Position numbers and translations under genes: made by a program
Part shown: positions 50,433-60,314 of the stretch, piece by piece
Layout of the letters: each line of letters starts with the position of its first letter
How positions within the stretch are numbered: position 1 is the first letter of the stretch
The notes under the pieces: generated by a model
Told to the model about the DNA's origin: nothing
The model's database searches: none
What the model saw: only the letters and a program-made list of their open reading frames with translations
From: an uncultured Sphingomonadaceae bacterium
Lineage (GTDB): Bacteria > Pseudomonadota > Alphaproteobacteria > Sphingomonadales > Sphingomonadaceae
Reading direction: 5' to 3'
Assembly: GCA_947489315.1 (NCBI GenBank)
Contig: CANLCX010000004.1
Span: 306,803 to 370,802, forward strand
Length of the DNA stretch: 64,000 nt

Positions 50433-52223
50433 ATGTTAATGTCCACTTATGAAGCAAGGCTTGCCGCCTTGCGCGAGCAAATGGCAAAAGATGGCCTTGA
50501 TGGCTTTGTCGTACCGATTTGTGACGAGCATATGAGCGAATATGTTGGCGATTATGCACAGCGTCTGGCTTGGCTCACAGGCTTTGGCGGCTCGGCAGGT
50601 TCGGCAATTGTGCTCAAGGACAAGGCGGCGATATTCATCGATGGGCGCTACACGATTCAGGTGCGTGATCAGGTCGATGGCAACCTGTATGAATATGTCG
50701 GCACGGCTGATAAAAGCCTGATTGAATGGTTGGGTGAAAACGCACCCGAAGGCTCCTCCATCGGTTATGATGCATGGCTGCACACGCAGGATTGGGCGAA
50801 ATCAGCTGAAGCGAAACTCGTGAAGAGTAAAGCCAAGCTCGTCGCCGTGAAGAGTAACCCTATTGATTCTGTATGGGAAGATCAGCCAGAACCTTCATTG
50901 GCCAAATTGGACGTCCAGCCCGACGAATTTGCTGGCAAAAGCGCAAGCGATAAACGCGCAGATATTGCCGCATGGTTGAAGAAAGAAAGTCTCGACGCGA
51001 CCGTCATTGCCGCGCTCGATTCTGTTGCTTGGGCCTTTAATATTCGCGGCAAGGATATTGCCAATACGCCGGTTCCTCGCGGCTATGCGATTGTCAAAGC
51101 CGATGGCAATGCAGAATTATTTGTAGCCCCTGAAAAACTGACCGATGATGTACGCGTGCATCTGGGCAATGCCGTTGCGCTAAGGGATTACAGCGAATTT
51201 CCTGATGCGTTGGCGGAATATGACGGTCAGAAAATGGGGGTCGACCCGGAGCGTTCTGTGGCGGCGATTTTCAATCAGCTGGAAGGCGCTGGCGCCAATA
51301 TCGTCAAGAAACGTGATCCTACGATACTCGCCAAAGCGATTAAAAATATAACCGAAGTCAACGGCCATAAGGCCGCACAAGCACGTGATGGCGCAGCGCT
51401 GAGCCAATTTCTCCACTGGTTCTCGCAGGAGGCGCCCAAAGGTGGCCATGATGAGCTATCCGTGGCGGCCAAGCTTGCTGAATTTCGCGGGCAGTCTGAC
51501 AAATTGATGGATCTATCATTCCGGACGATTTCCGGCGCTGGTCCTAATGGGGCATTGTGTCATTATAGCGTGAACGAGGAAACCAATCGCAAGATTGAAA
51601 CCGGAACACTCTATCTGGTCGACAGCGGCGGGCAATATCGTGACGGTACCACAGACGTAACGCGCACAATGGCGGTTGGTGAACCAACGGCCGAGATGAT
51701 CAAACGCTATACACAGGTTTTGCAAGGCCATATCGCACTCGCAAAAGCCGTATTCCCCAAAGGGACGACCGGCGGGCAACTCGATATCTTGGCAAGGCAA
51801 TATCTGTGGGCCGATGGCGTCGATTATGCGCATGGCACAGGTCACGGCGTTGGTGCCTATCTATCAGTGCATGAAGGACCACAGCGGATTGCAGCCTTTG
51901 GCGGATTTAACGAGCCGCTAGTGGCCGGCATGATCTGTTCCAATGAGCCTGGTTATTACAAGACCGACGCATTTGGTATCCGCATCGAGAATTTGATTCT
52001 GGTCGAGGAACGCGATGTGGCCGGCGCGGAGCAGGACATGCTGGGCTTTGAGACGCTGACATTCGCGCCGCTTGACCGGCGGCTGATTGATGTAGCCGTC
52101 TTATCGGACAGCCAGCGCCAGTGGGTCGATGATTATCATGCGCAGGTGCTTGATATTGTTGGGCCACAGGTAGAAGGTGACGCGCTGAATTGGCTTAAGG
52201 AACAATGTGCGCCTTTGATCTAA
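50433..52223 (+). CDS. Xaa-Pro aminopeptidase P family protein
   Basis: LYLVDSGGQYRDGTTDVTRT, YAHGTGHGVGAYLSVHEGP, ICSNEPGYYK; the track ORF starts at 50394. Confidence 0.93.
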   Translation: MLMSTYEARLAALREQMAKDGLDGFVVPICDEHMSEYVGDYAQRLAWLTGFGGSAGSAIVLKDKAAIFIDGRYTIQVRDQVDGNLYEYVGTADKSLIEWLGENAPEGSSIGYDAWLHTQDWAKSAEAKLVKSKAKLVAVKSNPIDSVWEDQPEPSLAKLDVQPDEFAGKSASDKRADIAAWLKKESLDATVIAALDSVAWAFNIRGKDIANTPVPRGYAIVKADGNAELFVAPEKLTDDVRVHLGNAVALRDYSEFPDALAEYDGQKMGVDPERSVAAIFNQLEGAGANIVKKRDPTILAKAIKNITEVNGHKAAQARDGAALSQFLHWFSQEAPKGGHDELSVAAKLAEFRGQSDKLMDLSFRTISGAGPNGALCHYSVNEETNRKIETGTLYLVDSGGQYRDGTTDVTRTMAVGEPTAEMIKRYTQVLQGHIALAKAVFPKGTTGGQLDILARQYLWADGVDYAHGTGHGVGAYLSVHEGPQRIAAFGGFNEPLVAGMICSNEPGYYKTDAFGIRIENLILVEERDVAGAEQDMLGFETLTFAPLDRRLIDVAVLSDSQRQWVDDYHAQVLDIVGPQVEGDALNWLKEQCAPLI

Positions 52224-52233
52224 ACGCTATTTT

Positions 52234-52311
52234 GTGCCCGGCACTTGTTGCGGAGCCCAGAAAAAGAAAGCGTTACAGCTAGCCCTAGGCTCGGTATCAA
52301 TTGCCGAGCAC
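52234..52311. repeat. Bipartite REP-like inverted repeat, copy 2 (diverged)
   Basis: gtgcccggcacttgttgcggagcc (52234-52257) and ggctcggtatcaattgccgagcac (52288-52311); same layout as 7947-8023. Confidence 0.85.
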
Positions 52312-52336
52312 CAAGTATCAACGGACAATTTTCTTC

Positions 52337-52822
52337 ATGAAAACAGAAACTCAAAACCCTCGCGAAGGATTTCGCCTGATCACGCCGGTCCGGGTGCGCT
52401 ATGCCGAGGCGGATATGCAAGGCATAGTTTTCAACGCAAACTATTTAGCCTTTGCGGATATAGGCGTGACCGAATATTTCCGTTCGTTGGTTGGTGCTGA
52501 GGGCAATGAGGATTCGCTAGGCAAGTTTATGGAGCTGTTTGGCGGCGATAATTGGGTGCGCCATGCCGAGGTCGATTTCCTCGCTCCGGCCAAGGCAGAT
52601 GATCTGATCGACGTATGTCTGCGGATAACCCGATTCGGTCGAACCAGCTATTCCGCTATCGCCCATATTGTTCGGGATGATACGCTGCTGAACGTCGTTA
52701 AACTGACCTATGTTTGGTTTGACCCCGCGACGGAAGAAGTAACTCCAGTAGCGCAGAGCTTTATCGATGCCGTAACGGCGTTTGAGATTATCGAGCCAGA
52801 ACGGGCTGTCGTGACCGTCTAG
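52337..52822 (+). CDS. Acyl-CoA thioesterase (4HBT)
   Basis: VRYAEADMQGIVFNANYLAFADIGVTEYFR. Confidence 0.9.
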   Translation: MKTETQNPREGFRLITPVRVRYAEADMQGIVFNANYLAFADIGVTEYFRSLVGAEGNEDSLGKFMELFGGDNWVRHAEVDFLAPAKADDLIDVCLRITRFGRTSYSAIAHIVRDDTLLNVVKLTYVWFDPATEEVTPVAQSFIDAVTAFEIIEPERAVVTV

Positions 52823-52829
52823 CTAGGCT

Positions 52830-52967
52830 TTAGTCCGGGCCACCACCCTGTAAATCCTTTGCCTGTGCCTTGCGTCGTCGCAGATTGGCACGCAATTGTT
52901 CGGTAAGCCGTTCGGCCTTTGCGGCCTCCTTGCGCTGTTTTTCGGACTTTGGTTGTGGCTTTGGCAT
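52830..52967 (-). CDS. Small basic hypothetical protein
   Basis: MPKPQPKSEKQRKEAAKAERLTEQLRANLRRRKAQAKDLQGGGPD; looks like a conserved small protein but short. Confidence 0.5.
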   Translation of the reverse strand: MPKPQPKSEKQRKEAAKAERLTEQLRANLRRRKAQAKDLQGGGPD

Positions 52968-53078
52968 GGAGAATATCTGCCAGCGAAACATGAAAATTGC
53001 AACTGCGCTTGACAAGTCCTTAACCATTTCGCCATAGGCGCGGGGCTTGGAGCAGATGGCTCCTGCAATGAAACAAGT

Positions 53079-53153
53079 GCTGCTGTAGCTCAGTGGTAGA
53101 GCGCGTCATTGGTAATGACGAGGCCGGGAGTTCAATTCTCCCTAGCAGCACCA
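53079..53153 (+). tRNA. tRNA-Thr (GGT)
   Basis: gctgctg ... tagcagc acceptor, anticodon loop ttggtaa, gttcaattc T-loop, encoded CCA. Confidence 0.95.
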
Positions 53154-53361
53154 TTTCTTTCCCCGATATTGAGCGTCTCCAGCGACATGAACTGGTGGCC
53201 AGTTTAGTCCCTAAGTTTCCGTAACTTAGCTTGTGCTGTTTGTGTGAACTGTTGTCCAGAGACCATTTGTCGTCTGCCATATCGCTGCAAATAGCCGGAT
53301 TATCTCGAGGCCCCGAAACGCTGGCACGGGATGCACTTTTGAAATTTGAGTGATTTGAGGT

Positions 53362-55007
53362 TTATTCGAACCCTAGAAGCGTCCGCTGTCCAGCCCAATC
53401 AAGTGGGAGGTCACCAGCGCGTAGAAGGCGTCTTCCAGTCAGATTGACAGGCTGCGATCCCCGAACAATGGCGGTGATGATATCGGGTGCCAAAAAGCTT
53501 AACCGGGCGAGGTTTCTTAAATGCCTTTGAGAGTAATCCGATATCATAGGCGATGCTACCCCATCAATCAGATAGTCTCGTGCCGCAAACGCATTTGCGA
53601 TCAGCCTCAACAGCACTGGATCGGGTTCGTGCTTTGCAGGACCATTGTCCGGCGCGACAGCCAGACGCAGCTCAGATCCCTTGCTAACCAGTTTGGCATC
53701 AACAGAGATAACGATAGGATCTTGGTGTTCTTCAAGGTTCAGGTTGATCTTTACAGCCTGGGCCTCAACCTGAACTTTCGTATGGCACCTAAGAAGGAAC
53801 TTTCGTTGTTCAATAGCGCTCGTGGATGAAAGTGTTTTGGCAGTTTGCCGATATTGATCAATCATGCCTTCGTTCAGCGTTTCATCTTCTGAATCCAAGA
53901 TCAGACCATGCGATAGGTGGTTAGCAATGGCTTCAATAACGATCTGTTCCAGATCGCCTGCAGGCAGGTGCCACGCAGATGTCTTGTCCTCCAACGGTTT
54001 TAGGCGTGTGGAATAGTATCGATAAGTTCGCGATTGTTTCTTTGACTGGGTTGGGGACATGGGCCTGCCATCCGGATCGGTAATTATTCCCGTCAGTAGG
54101 CTGGGGTTGCGACTTCTCTTCCCCAGTGTTTTGTCTCGGCGATTGTGGGAAAAGATGGCTTGCACCTGATCAAACCGTTCCTGTGATATTATGGGATCAT
54201 GTTCTCCATCATATAATTCCCCCCGATGACGGATCTTGCTAACGTAAATTGGATTTTGAAGCATTAGCGTCAAAGCGCCAGTTCTAATGTGAACGCCACC
54301 CAGAACACGTCCACTAGACATGGTTCGCTTTCGAGTGCGAAAATCTCGGGCTGCCAGATCATCCACCAGCTTGGGAACAGATTTGAGTTCGATATAGCGG
54401 TTGAAAATGTAGCGGACCGATTCCACTTCTGAACGCTCAAACAGTAATTTACGTTCTTCTACCCTGTAACCGAGCGGCACCGGTCCACCCATCCACATGC
54501 CTTTCTTCTTCGACGCTGCAACTTTGTCACGGATGCGCTCTCCAGTAACTTCACGTTCGAATTGGGCGAAGGACAAAGCACATTTAGAGTTAGTCGTCCC
54601 ATACTGTTTGTTGTGTTGAAAGACTGCGTAACACTGACAAAGCTGGCCTCGTTCTCATCCAATATCTCGACAATCTTGGCAAAGTCAGCGAGGCTGCGGG
54701 TTAAGCGATCGACCTTGTACACAACTATGATGTCAACCTGTCCGGCTTTCACATCATCTAGCAGCTGGACGAGGGCAGGGCGCTTCATACTTCCGCCTGA
54801 CCAACCTCCATCATCATAAAGCTCGGGAACTGCTTCCCAGCCTTCAATGGCTTGGCTCAATATATAGGCTGCACATGCTTCGCGCTGCGCATCGAGACTA
54901 TTGAAATCTTGCTCCAGACCGTCTTCAGTGGATTTGCGGGTGTAGATAGCACAGCGCTTGCGTTTGGCGCGCTCAACCATTGGCGAATACCTTCGGCTTA
55001 TATCCAC
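53362..55007 (-). pseudogene. Large serine recombinase, apparently frameshifted at about 54575
   Basis: ORF 54459-55007 has the catalytic domain (YTRKSTEDGLEQDFNSLDAQREACAAYI); ORF 53362-54576 continues (LSFAQFEREVTGERIRDKVAASKKKGMWMGG); one missing T on the minus strand would rejoin them. Confidence 0.85.
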
Positions 55008-55431
55008 TTCGTTTTTTCAATCCGAAGAAGCGAGGACCCGACCAATGCGCGCCGGTTATCTCGCGGGCAATGTGACTGAGGCTTGCATAGTGACGGCCTT
55101 CAAACTCAAAGCCATCATCACACACGAGCACATGATAGCTTTTGCTGTTCCATGATCTGACGAGCCTTGTCCCAGTCTTGAGTGATATCGCATGCATGTG
55201 ACCAGCTTTACCGGTTTGTTCGACGCGCTTGCGAAGCTGCCCAATCTCTCGCTTTGTGGCGCTCGTCAGGCTGCCATGCATGCGCTCCTGTAATCGGTTG
55301 GCGATCCCGCGCCGAAGCAGGTCCGGCCCTATATCAGGCGCGGGTGACTTGAACGTATCGCGCCAGGCAGAGCGCAACTGGGCAGGGGGCATGGTCATGA
55401 GTTCCGATAACCGTTTGTCCTGGGCGGTCAT
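54973..55431 (-). CDS. DUF2924 domain-containing protein
   Basis: MPPAQLRSAWRDTFKSPAPDIGPDLLRRGIANRLQE; directly upstream of the recombinase. Confidence 0.85.
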   Translation of the reverse strand: MTAQDKRLSELMTMPPAQLRSAWRDTFKSPAPDIGPDLLRRGIANRLQERMHGSLTSATKREIGQLRKRVEQTGKAGHMHAISLKTGTRLVRSWNSKSYHVLVCDDGFEFEGRHYASLSHIAREITGAHWSGPRFFGLKKRSGYKPKVFANG

Positions 55432-55676
55432 GCTGCACCTTTCTCATCTTTATCGATTGGACCTTGTGTGATGCGATAAGCTGTCTCGTCATCGCCGCGT
55501 TCTTCGCGAGTGAGCACATAGTCCTTCTTGCGCAAGCCAGTCAGAAGAGCGCGGATGCTATGTTGCTGCCAGTTCGTTGCTTCGCATATCTCAGCGAGAG
55601 TGGTGCCTTTCGCTCGCGATAGCAGAGCGATGACTTTCGCGGATTTGGTTTGCGGTTTTGATTTTGGTGATGACAT
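55428..55676 (-). CDS. DUF3489 domain-containing protein
   Basis: SKSAKVIALLSRAKGTTLAEICEATNWQQHSIRALLTGLRKK-type winged-helix; ATGA overlap with DUF2924. Confidence 0.85.
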   Translation of the reverse strand: MSSPKSKPQTKSAKVIALLSRAKGTTLAEICEATNWQQHSIRALLTGLRKKDYVLTREERGDDETAYRITQGPIDKDEKGAA

Positions 55677-55691
55677 TTTGAGGTCCCCAGC

Positions 55692-56099
55692 ATGGCGCTG
55701 GACGATCCAGCGCTTCCACTGACCCGAGCCGCGGATCGCTTAATGCAGCGGGCGGCCTGTCGCAGGCAATCGTCTGCGACACGAACAACAATGCTCGAAC
55801 AAAAACCGAAGTCCAGTCGTTTATCTGCATATTTGAGAAAGCTGCATGTGGACTTCTTGGCAAAGTCGAGCATGGGTTGGGGCATGGTAAGCGACGACGA
55901 AATTGATCCAACCAAAGTGCGCACGGGATTGTTCGCGCTAATAACTGCGAGGCTGGAAGATGCACATGAATTTGCCGTCAAAGGGCAGTCAGCAAAAACG
56001 GACAATGATCAGATTGCTAGTTTCGTCAGTGACATCAGATCGAATTTGGACGAAATCCATATTCACCTTGATGCAATTGAACTGATCAAAAACCTGTAA
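55692..56099 (+). CDS. Hypothetical protein
   Basis: 135 aa, divergent from the DUF3489 gene; start uncertain (internal ATGs near 55743 and 55791). Confidence 0.5.
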   Translation: MALDDPALPLTRAADRLMQRAACRRQSSATRTTMLEQKPKSSRLSAYLRKLHVDFLAKSSMGWGMVSDDEIDPTKVRTGLFALITARLEDAHEFAVKGQSAKTDNDQIASFVSDIRSNLDEIHIHLDAIELIKNL

Positions 56100-56105
56100 C
56101 ATCCA

Positions 56106-56133
56106 ATGTCCGCTTTATCCCGAAAGCGGACAT
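56106..56133. repeat. Palindromic repeat copy A
   Basis: atgtccgcttt-atcccg-aaagcggacat, perfect 11-bp arms. Confidence 0.9.
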
Positions 56134-56298
56134 CATATAGTCGACTCAAAACTATCCAAAGCTATCGATTTTCTTATCATTCGTCTGGTTGATATTTTGC
56201 AGCGTGATTTTCATTGAGCTAGTGTTTGTATGGCTGTAGCTTTGATTTTTATGACAGCGGATAGCTGGTCGGGGTCACGTTCATCAAAGGAAACCATT

Positions 56299-56898
56299 AT
56301 GGAATTCACACAAAGTCGCACGGTCAAAATTGTTGCCATATTGCTGCTTCTGGCGGCCATTTCGCAACCGATCTATACAGCCCTTTATATAGGCGCGCCC
56401 GACTTTAACCGCCAGTTCCTGTGGGGGTTGGAAGGATTATTATTCGTGCTGCTGGCTGCATTTGCGGGTTCCGCTCTGGTCATGGCCAAACGCTACACAT
56501 TGGGCTTTTCCGCGATTGCGTTCAGCGCGGTGCTCAATGTGGTACAGGTTGGCGTGGGCCTGACGCAATTCGGTCCATTTCGCGCGGCTGCAGAATCGAA
56601 TGCTGACCTCAGCGATGTTGCATCTTCGGTCGTTGCGTTCTCTTTCTTCGGTTACAATGCGGCAAAAATCTTGCTGGGTTTGGCTGCGGTGGTTTTCGGC
56701 ATGGCCAAGATGAGCGAAGGCAACAAAGCTCTGGGCGGCGCAGCGGTGCTGGTTGGGGCGGTGGCGTTCGTCGCCAACACCTTAGTTATGATGTTTGGCT
56801 TGCAAGGCTTTTTGCCTTCGCCTGTAGCTGGAGGTTCTGGAGTTTTAGCCACTTTACTTCTGGCTTTATGTCTGTTCAGCGTCAGCAGCGAAGACTGA
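56299..56898 (+). CDS. Multi-TM membrane protein (DUF4386-like?)
   Basis: About 6 hydrophobic segments; ATG at 56299 (MEFTQSRTVKIVAILLLLAAISQPIY). Confidence 0.6.
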   Translation: MEFTQSRTVKIVAILLLLAAISQPIYTALYIGAPDFNRQFLWGLEGLLFVLLAAFAGSALVMAKRYTLGFSAIAFSAVLNVVQVGVGLTQFGPFRAAAESNADLSDVASSVVAFSFFGYNAAKILLGLAAVVFGMAKMSEGNKALGGAAVLVGAVAFVANTLVMMFGLQGFLPSPVAGGSGVLATLLLALCLFSVSSED

Positions 56899-56968
56899 AC
56901 ACATCACTTAGATAAATCATAATGGGTTTCTGGGCGAGTAGCCTTCACAATTCGGATACTCGCCGCGC

Positions 56969-57000
56969 GACCGCTTCATCCCGAAAGCGGACATTAGCTT
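56969..57000. repeat. Palindromic repeat copy B (degenerate left arm)
   Basis: gaccgcttcatcccgaaagcggacattagctt. Confidence 0.75.
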
Positions 57001-57173
57001 TGACCAATTTGAACGACGAAAAGTGGGCTGGTAGCAATCATCCAAATTGCTTTATCCCGACTGTCACTTTTGGATCGATAACGGATTCATTACTCCGGAG
57101 TTGATCTCTCAATACTAACTTCAGATCGAAAAAAAATCTATTAATTCGATCCATTTGCTATACTTTCGCTGCC

Positions 57174-57677
57174 ATGATCTCGACCAAGCTAACTACGCTG
57201 AAACATATGGGCATCATAATAGCTGTTGGAGTTCCATTGACAGTGCTTTTTCTAATGGACGAAAAACCTGATCTTCAGACCCAAGCTCGCAATTTGGTCC
57301 CCGAAGCACTTGCTCCGAGGACAATGATCATGAGACATTTTGATCAGGAAAGTGGCGCAGCTTTGTTTAGTATTGGCGGGCAAATTCCTAAGGCCATGCA
57401 ATCTTTTGAGGCTAGTCCTGGTTTTGGTTCTCGAGGTCCCATAATAAAAAAGATTGAATGGACCAGTACGGCTCCGATGCGGGTTTACAGCCAACCGAAT
57501 TATCAAAATTGCTCCTGCTTTGCCTGCGTCAAAGATGCGCAGATTTGCAAGATGGCCTCTGAATGGCTCAATAAAGAAGGATCATTGTTTTATCTCGATT
57601 CCAATCCACAGGGCACTAGCTACATCCTTAATCGTGACGATCGCCAGATAATCGTCGTCTGGAATCGACGTTTATAA
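57174..57677 (+). CDS. Hypothetical membrane-anchored protein
   Basis: 167 aa, N-terminal TM, cysteine cluster NCSCFACVKDAQIC. Confidence 0.5.
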   Translation: MISTKLTTLKHMGIIIAVGVPLTVLFLMDEKPDLQTQARNLVPEALAPRTMIMRHFDQESGAALFSIGGQIPKAMQSFEASPGFGSRGPIIKKIEWTSTAPMRVYSQPNYQNCSCFACVKDAQICKMASEWLNKEGSLFYLDSNPQGTSYILNRDDRQIIVVWNRRL

Positions 57678-57737
57678 GTTAGAATGGGCTTCAATGTCTT
57701 CTTTTGGGGCGTTAGCTGAAGAGCAGTTATTGAATCT

Positions 57738-57772
57738 CTAGTGTCCGCTTTTGCGCCCAAAGCGGACACTAG
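57738..57772. repeat. Palindromic repeat copy C
   Basis: ctagtgtccgcttt-tgcgccc-aaagcggacactag, perfect 14-bp arms. Confidence 0.92.
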
Positions 57773-57874
57773 CCAGTCCGTTTGATTGGCACCGATCTTA
57801 TCCAAATGCAGTATGGTTATCCCGGTCCAGCTGTCTATGGTCATTGGCTTGATGCGGAGGGAAACGGAATAGTC

Positions 57875-58273
57875 ATGGATCCTTATATCTATGTAGTAAT
57901 CGTCAGCGCACTGGCGCTTTTGGCTTATTATTTCACTTTGTTGATGGCGGGCTTGGCGCGGGGAAGATTTAAGATTGAAGTGCCGTCGCATAGCGGTCCT
58001 CCGGAATATGAGCGATATGTGCGCGCCCATCACAATACGCTTGAGCATCTGGTTTTGTTTTTACCCGGATTATGGCTATTCGCTTATGTTGTCAGCCCGG
58101 TTTGGGCCGCCGCCATTGGTCTAATCTGGCCATTCATGCGCATCGGCTATGCTTTGGGATATCATAAGGCACCCGAGAAACGCTTGCGGTGGCTCTATGT
58201 GAGCATGCCGCCCATTTATATTTTCGTGCTAGGTTCGCTTATCGGCGGCGTGGTGCATGTGATCAGAGGATGA
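57875..58273 (+). CDS. MAPEG family protein
   Basis: RYVRAHHNTLEHLVLFLPGLWLFAYV; RIGYALGYHKAPEKR; track ORF begins at 57782. Confidence 0.82.
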   Translation: MDPYIYVVIVSALALLAYYFTLLMAGLARGRFKIEVPSHSGPPEYERYVRAHHNTLEHLVLFLPGLWLFAYVVSPVWAAAIGLIWPFMRIGYALGYHKAPEKRLRWLYVSMPPIYIFVLGSLIGGVVHVIRG

Positions 58274-58283
58274 GAAACTTGCT

Positions 58284-59990
58284 ATGACTATGGAACATGA
58301 TTTGGTGATCCGGGGCGGGACGATTGCGGACGGCAGTGGCGGCGATCTGATTGACGGTGATATCGCGATTTCCGATGGAAAAATTACCGCAATTGGTGAG
58401 ATTTCCGGCAGTGGCCGAGAAGAAATTGATGCCACTGATCGGATCGTAACGCCCGGTTTTATCGATGTGCACACCCATTATGACGGGCAATGTATCTGGG
58501 CGGAAGAATTGAGCCCGTCATCCTCGCATGGCGTAACGACCGCCGTAATGGGCAATTGCGGGGTCGGGTTTGCGCCTTGCCGAACTGAAGATCATGATAT
58601 GCTGATCAACGTCATGGAAGGCGTTGAAGATATTCCCGGTGTCGTGATGGCGGATGGTCTGCCGTGGAATTGGGAAACATTCCCGGAATATCTGGATACC
58701 GTGGCCAAGGGCAAGCGCGATATTGATATTGCCGCCTATCTCCCCCACTCGCCGCTGAGAGTATATGCCATGGGTGCGCGCGGCGCCTCCAGAGAGCCTG
58801 CCAATGACGATGATCTGGCTTTGATGCGTAAGCTATCGAAAGAAGCGATGGAAGCGGGGGCTCTGGGCTTTGCAACCTCGCGACTTTCGATCCACAAGAC
58901 AGCCGATGGCGGAAGCATCCCGACTTTCGAGGCAGACGTTGCCGAACTGGAAGCGATTTGCGGCGGTATGGCGGATGCCGGGACCGGCACGTTTCAGGTC
59001 GTCCTAGATGCCTTTGTTGGCTGGGACAAAGAATATCAGGTGATCGAACGGGTTGTTGAAGCCAGCGGCCGGCCTGCTACCTTTACCCTCGCTTCGGGAA
59101 ATGATGGGCCGCCCCGGTGGCGCAAAGTGCTCGATATGATTGAGCAGACCAATGCCAGTGGCGGAAAGGCAACGGCGCAGATTATGCCGCGCCCGATTGG
59201 TTTAATCGCTGGCCTGGAACTGACAGTGCATCCCTTTGTGCTTTGCCCCAGCTGGGCAAAAATTGCTGATCTGTCGGTCGAACGGCAGGTTGCCGCCATG
59301 CGGGATCCGCAATTGCGCGAAGCGCTGATCACCGAAGATTTCGAAGAGGGCCATCCGTTTAACGCGTTGGCTCGTGATTGGAATTGGCTGTTTCCGCTGA
59401 ACGATCCGCCGGACTATGCGCCACCCAAAGAAATGAGCATGGCCGGGCAAGCTGCGGCCAAAGGCTGTTCGCCACAGGAAATTGCCTATGACCGGCTTTT
59501 GGAAACCGAAGGCAAAGGCCTGTTTCTGGCGGCACTTGGTAATTATGAAAATGGCACATTGAATAGCGCGCATGAAATGCTCAGTCATCCCCATTGTATT
59601 CCCGGATTAGGTGATGGCGGCGCGCATTATGGCGCGATATGTGATGCCAGCTATTCGACCTTTCTGCTCACCCAATTTGTGCAAAACCCTGGCGAACTGC
59701 GTTTCGAACTTGCCGAAGCCGTGCATATGCTATCGCAGAAAGCAGCAAAAGCGGTCGGGTTACCGGACCGCGGCTTGTTAAAAACGGGTGCGAAAGCCGA
59801 TATCAATGTGATTGATTTGCAAGGCTTGAAATTGCACTTGCCCGAGATTGTTCGTGATCTACCCGCAGGCGGTCAGCGCCTTCATCAACGCGCCACCGGC
59901 TATGATGCAACGATAGTTTCCGGTGAAGTCATCCGCAGATACGATCAATCAACCGGCGCAAGACCCGGGCAATTGATCAGGAATGCATGA
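58284..59990 (+). CDS. Amidohydrolase, N-acyl-D-amino-acid deacylase family
   Basis: VTPGFIDVHTHYDGQCIWAEELSPSSSHGVTTAVMGNCGVGFAPCR. Confidence 0.9.
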   Translation: MTMEHDLVIRGGTIADGSGGDLIDGDIAISDGKITAIGEISGSGREEIDATDRIVTPGFIDVHTHYDGQCIWAEELSPSSSHGVTTAVMGNCGVGFAPCRTEDHDMLINVMEGVEDIPGVVMADGLPWNWETFPEYLDTVAKGKRDIDIAAYLPHSPLRVYAMGARGASREPANDDDLALMRKLSKEAMEAGALGFATSRLSIHKTADGGSIPTFEADVAELEAICGGMADAGTGTFQVVLDAFVGWDKEYQVIERVVEASGRPATFTLASGNDGPPRWRKVLDMIEQTNASGGKATAQIMPRPIGLIAGLELTVHPFVLCPSWAKIADLSVERQVAAMRDPQLREALITEDFEEGHPFNALARDWNWLFPLNDPPDYAPPKEMSMAGQAAAKGCSPQEIAYDRLLETEGKGLFLAALGNYENGTLNSAHEMLSHPHCIPGLGDGGAHYGAICDASYSTFLLTQFVQNPGELRFELAEAVHMLSQKAAKAVGLPDRGLLKTGAKADINVIDLQGLKLHLPEIVRDLPAGGQRLHQRATGYDATIVSGEVIRRYDQSTGARPGQLIRNA

Positions 59991-60033
59991 TATAGAGGCG
60001 ATTCAAGTGGTCTCGCTTTGTGCTGGCTGTCAC

Positions 60034-60067
60034 CGTCCAATATATCCCGAAAGCGGACACTAGCTTA
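60034..60067. repeat. Palindromic repeat copy D
   Basis: gtccaatatatcccgaaagcggacactagcttag. Confidence 0.75.
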
Positions 60068-60115
60068 GGTCGTTTTTAACGACAGCAACTGGGCCGATAG
60101 CTGACTGCCTGCTTC

Positions 60116-60143
60116 TGACTGTTTTGTGTGCAAGAGCGGACAT
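60116..60143. repeat. Degenerate palindromic repeat copy
   Basis: tgactgttttgtgtgcaagagcggacat resembles tgtccgcttttgcgcccaaagcggacat. Confidence 0.5.
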
Positions 60144-60314
60144 TGAAAAATTCCCGTTTGGAACATGTATTCTCAACCATCAATTCTCGCGTTGATTCGT
60201 TTAGCGTTAGGTCAAATGTGAACAACCTGTTAACATCCTGTTTCGACTGAAATAATCCGGGCTTGATCGATGTCCCTATCGACCGAACATGCGGTCGCGA
60301 TACTGGGGCAAACA

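Noticed and set aside
53143-53153. Search for a direct repeat of the tRNA-Thr 3' end as an island att site
   Set aside because: No convincing second copy of ctagcagcacca noticed by eye in 53-64 kb; needs a computed search, so no island boundary is claimed.
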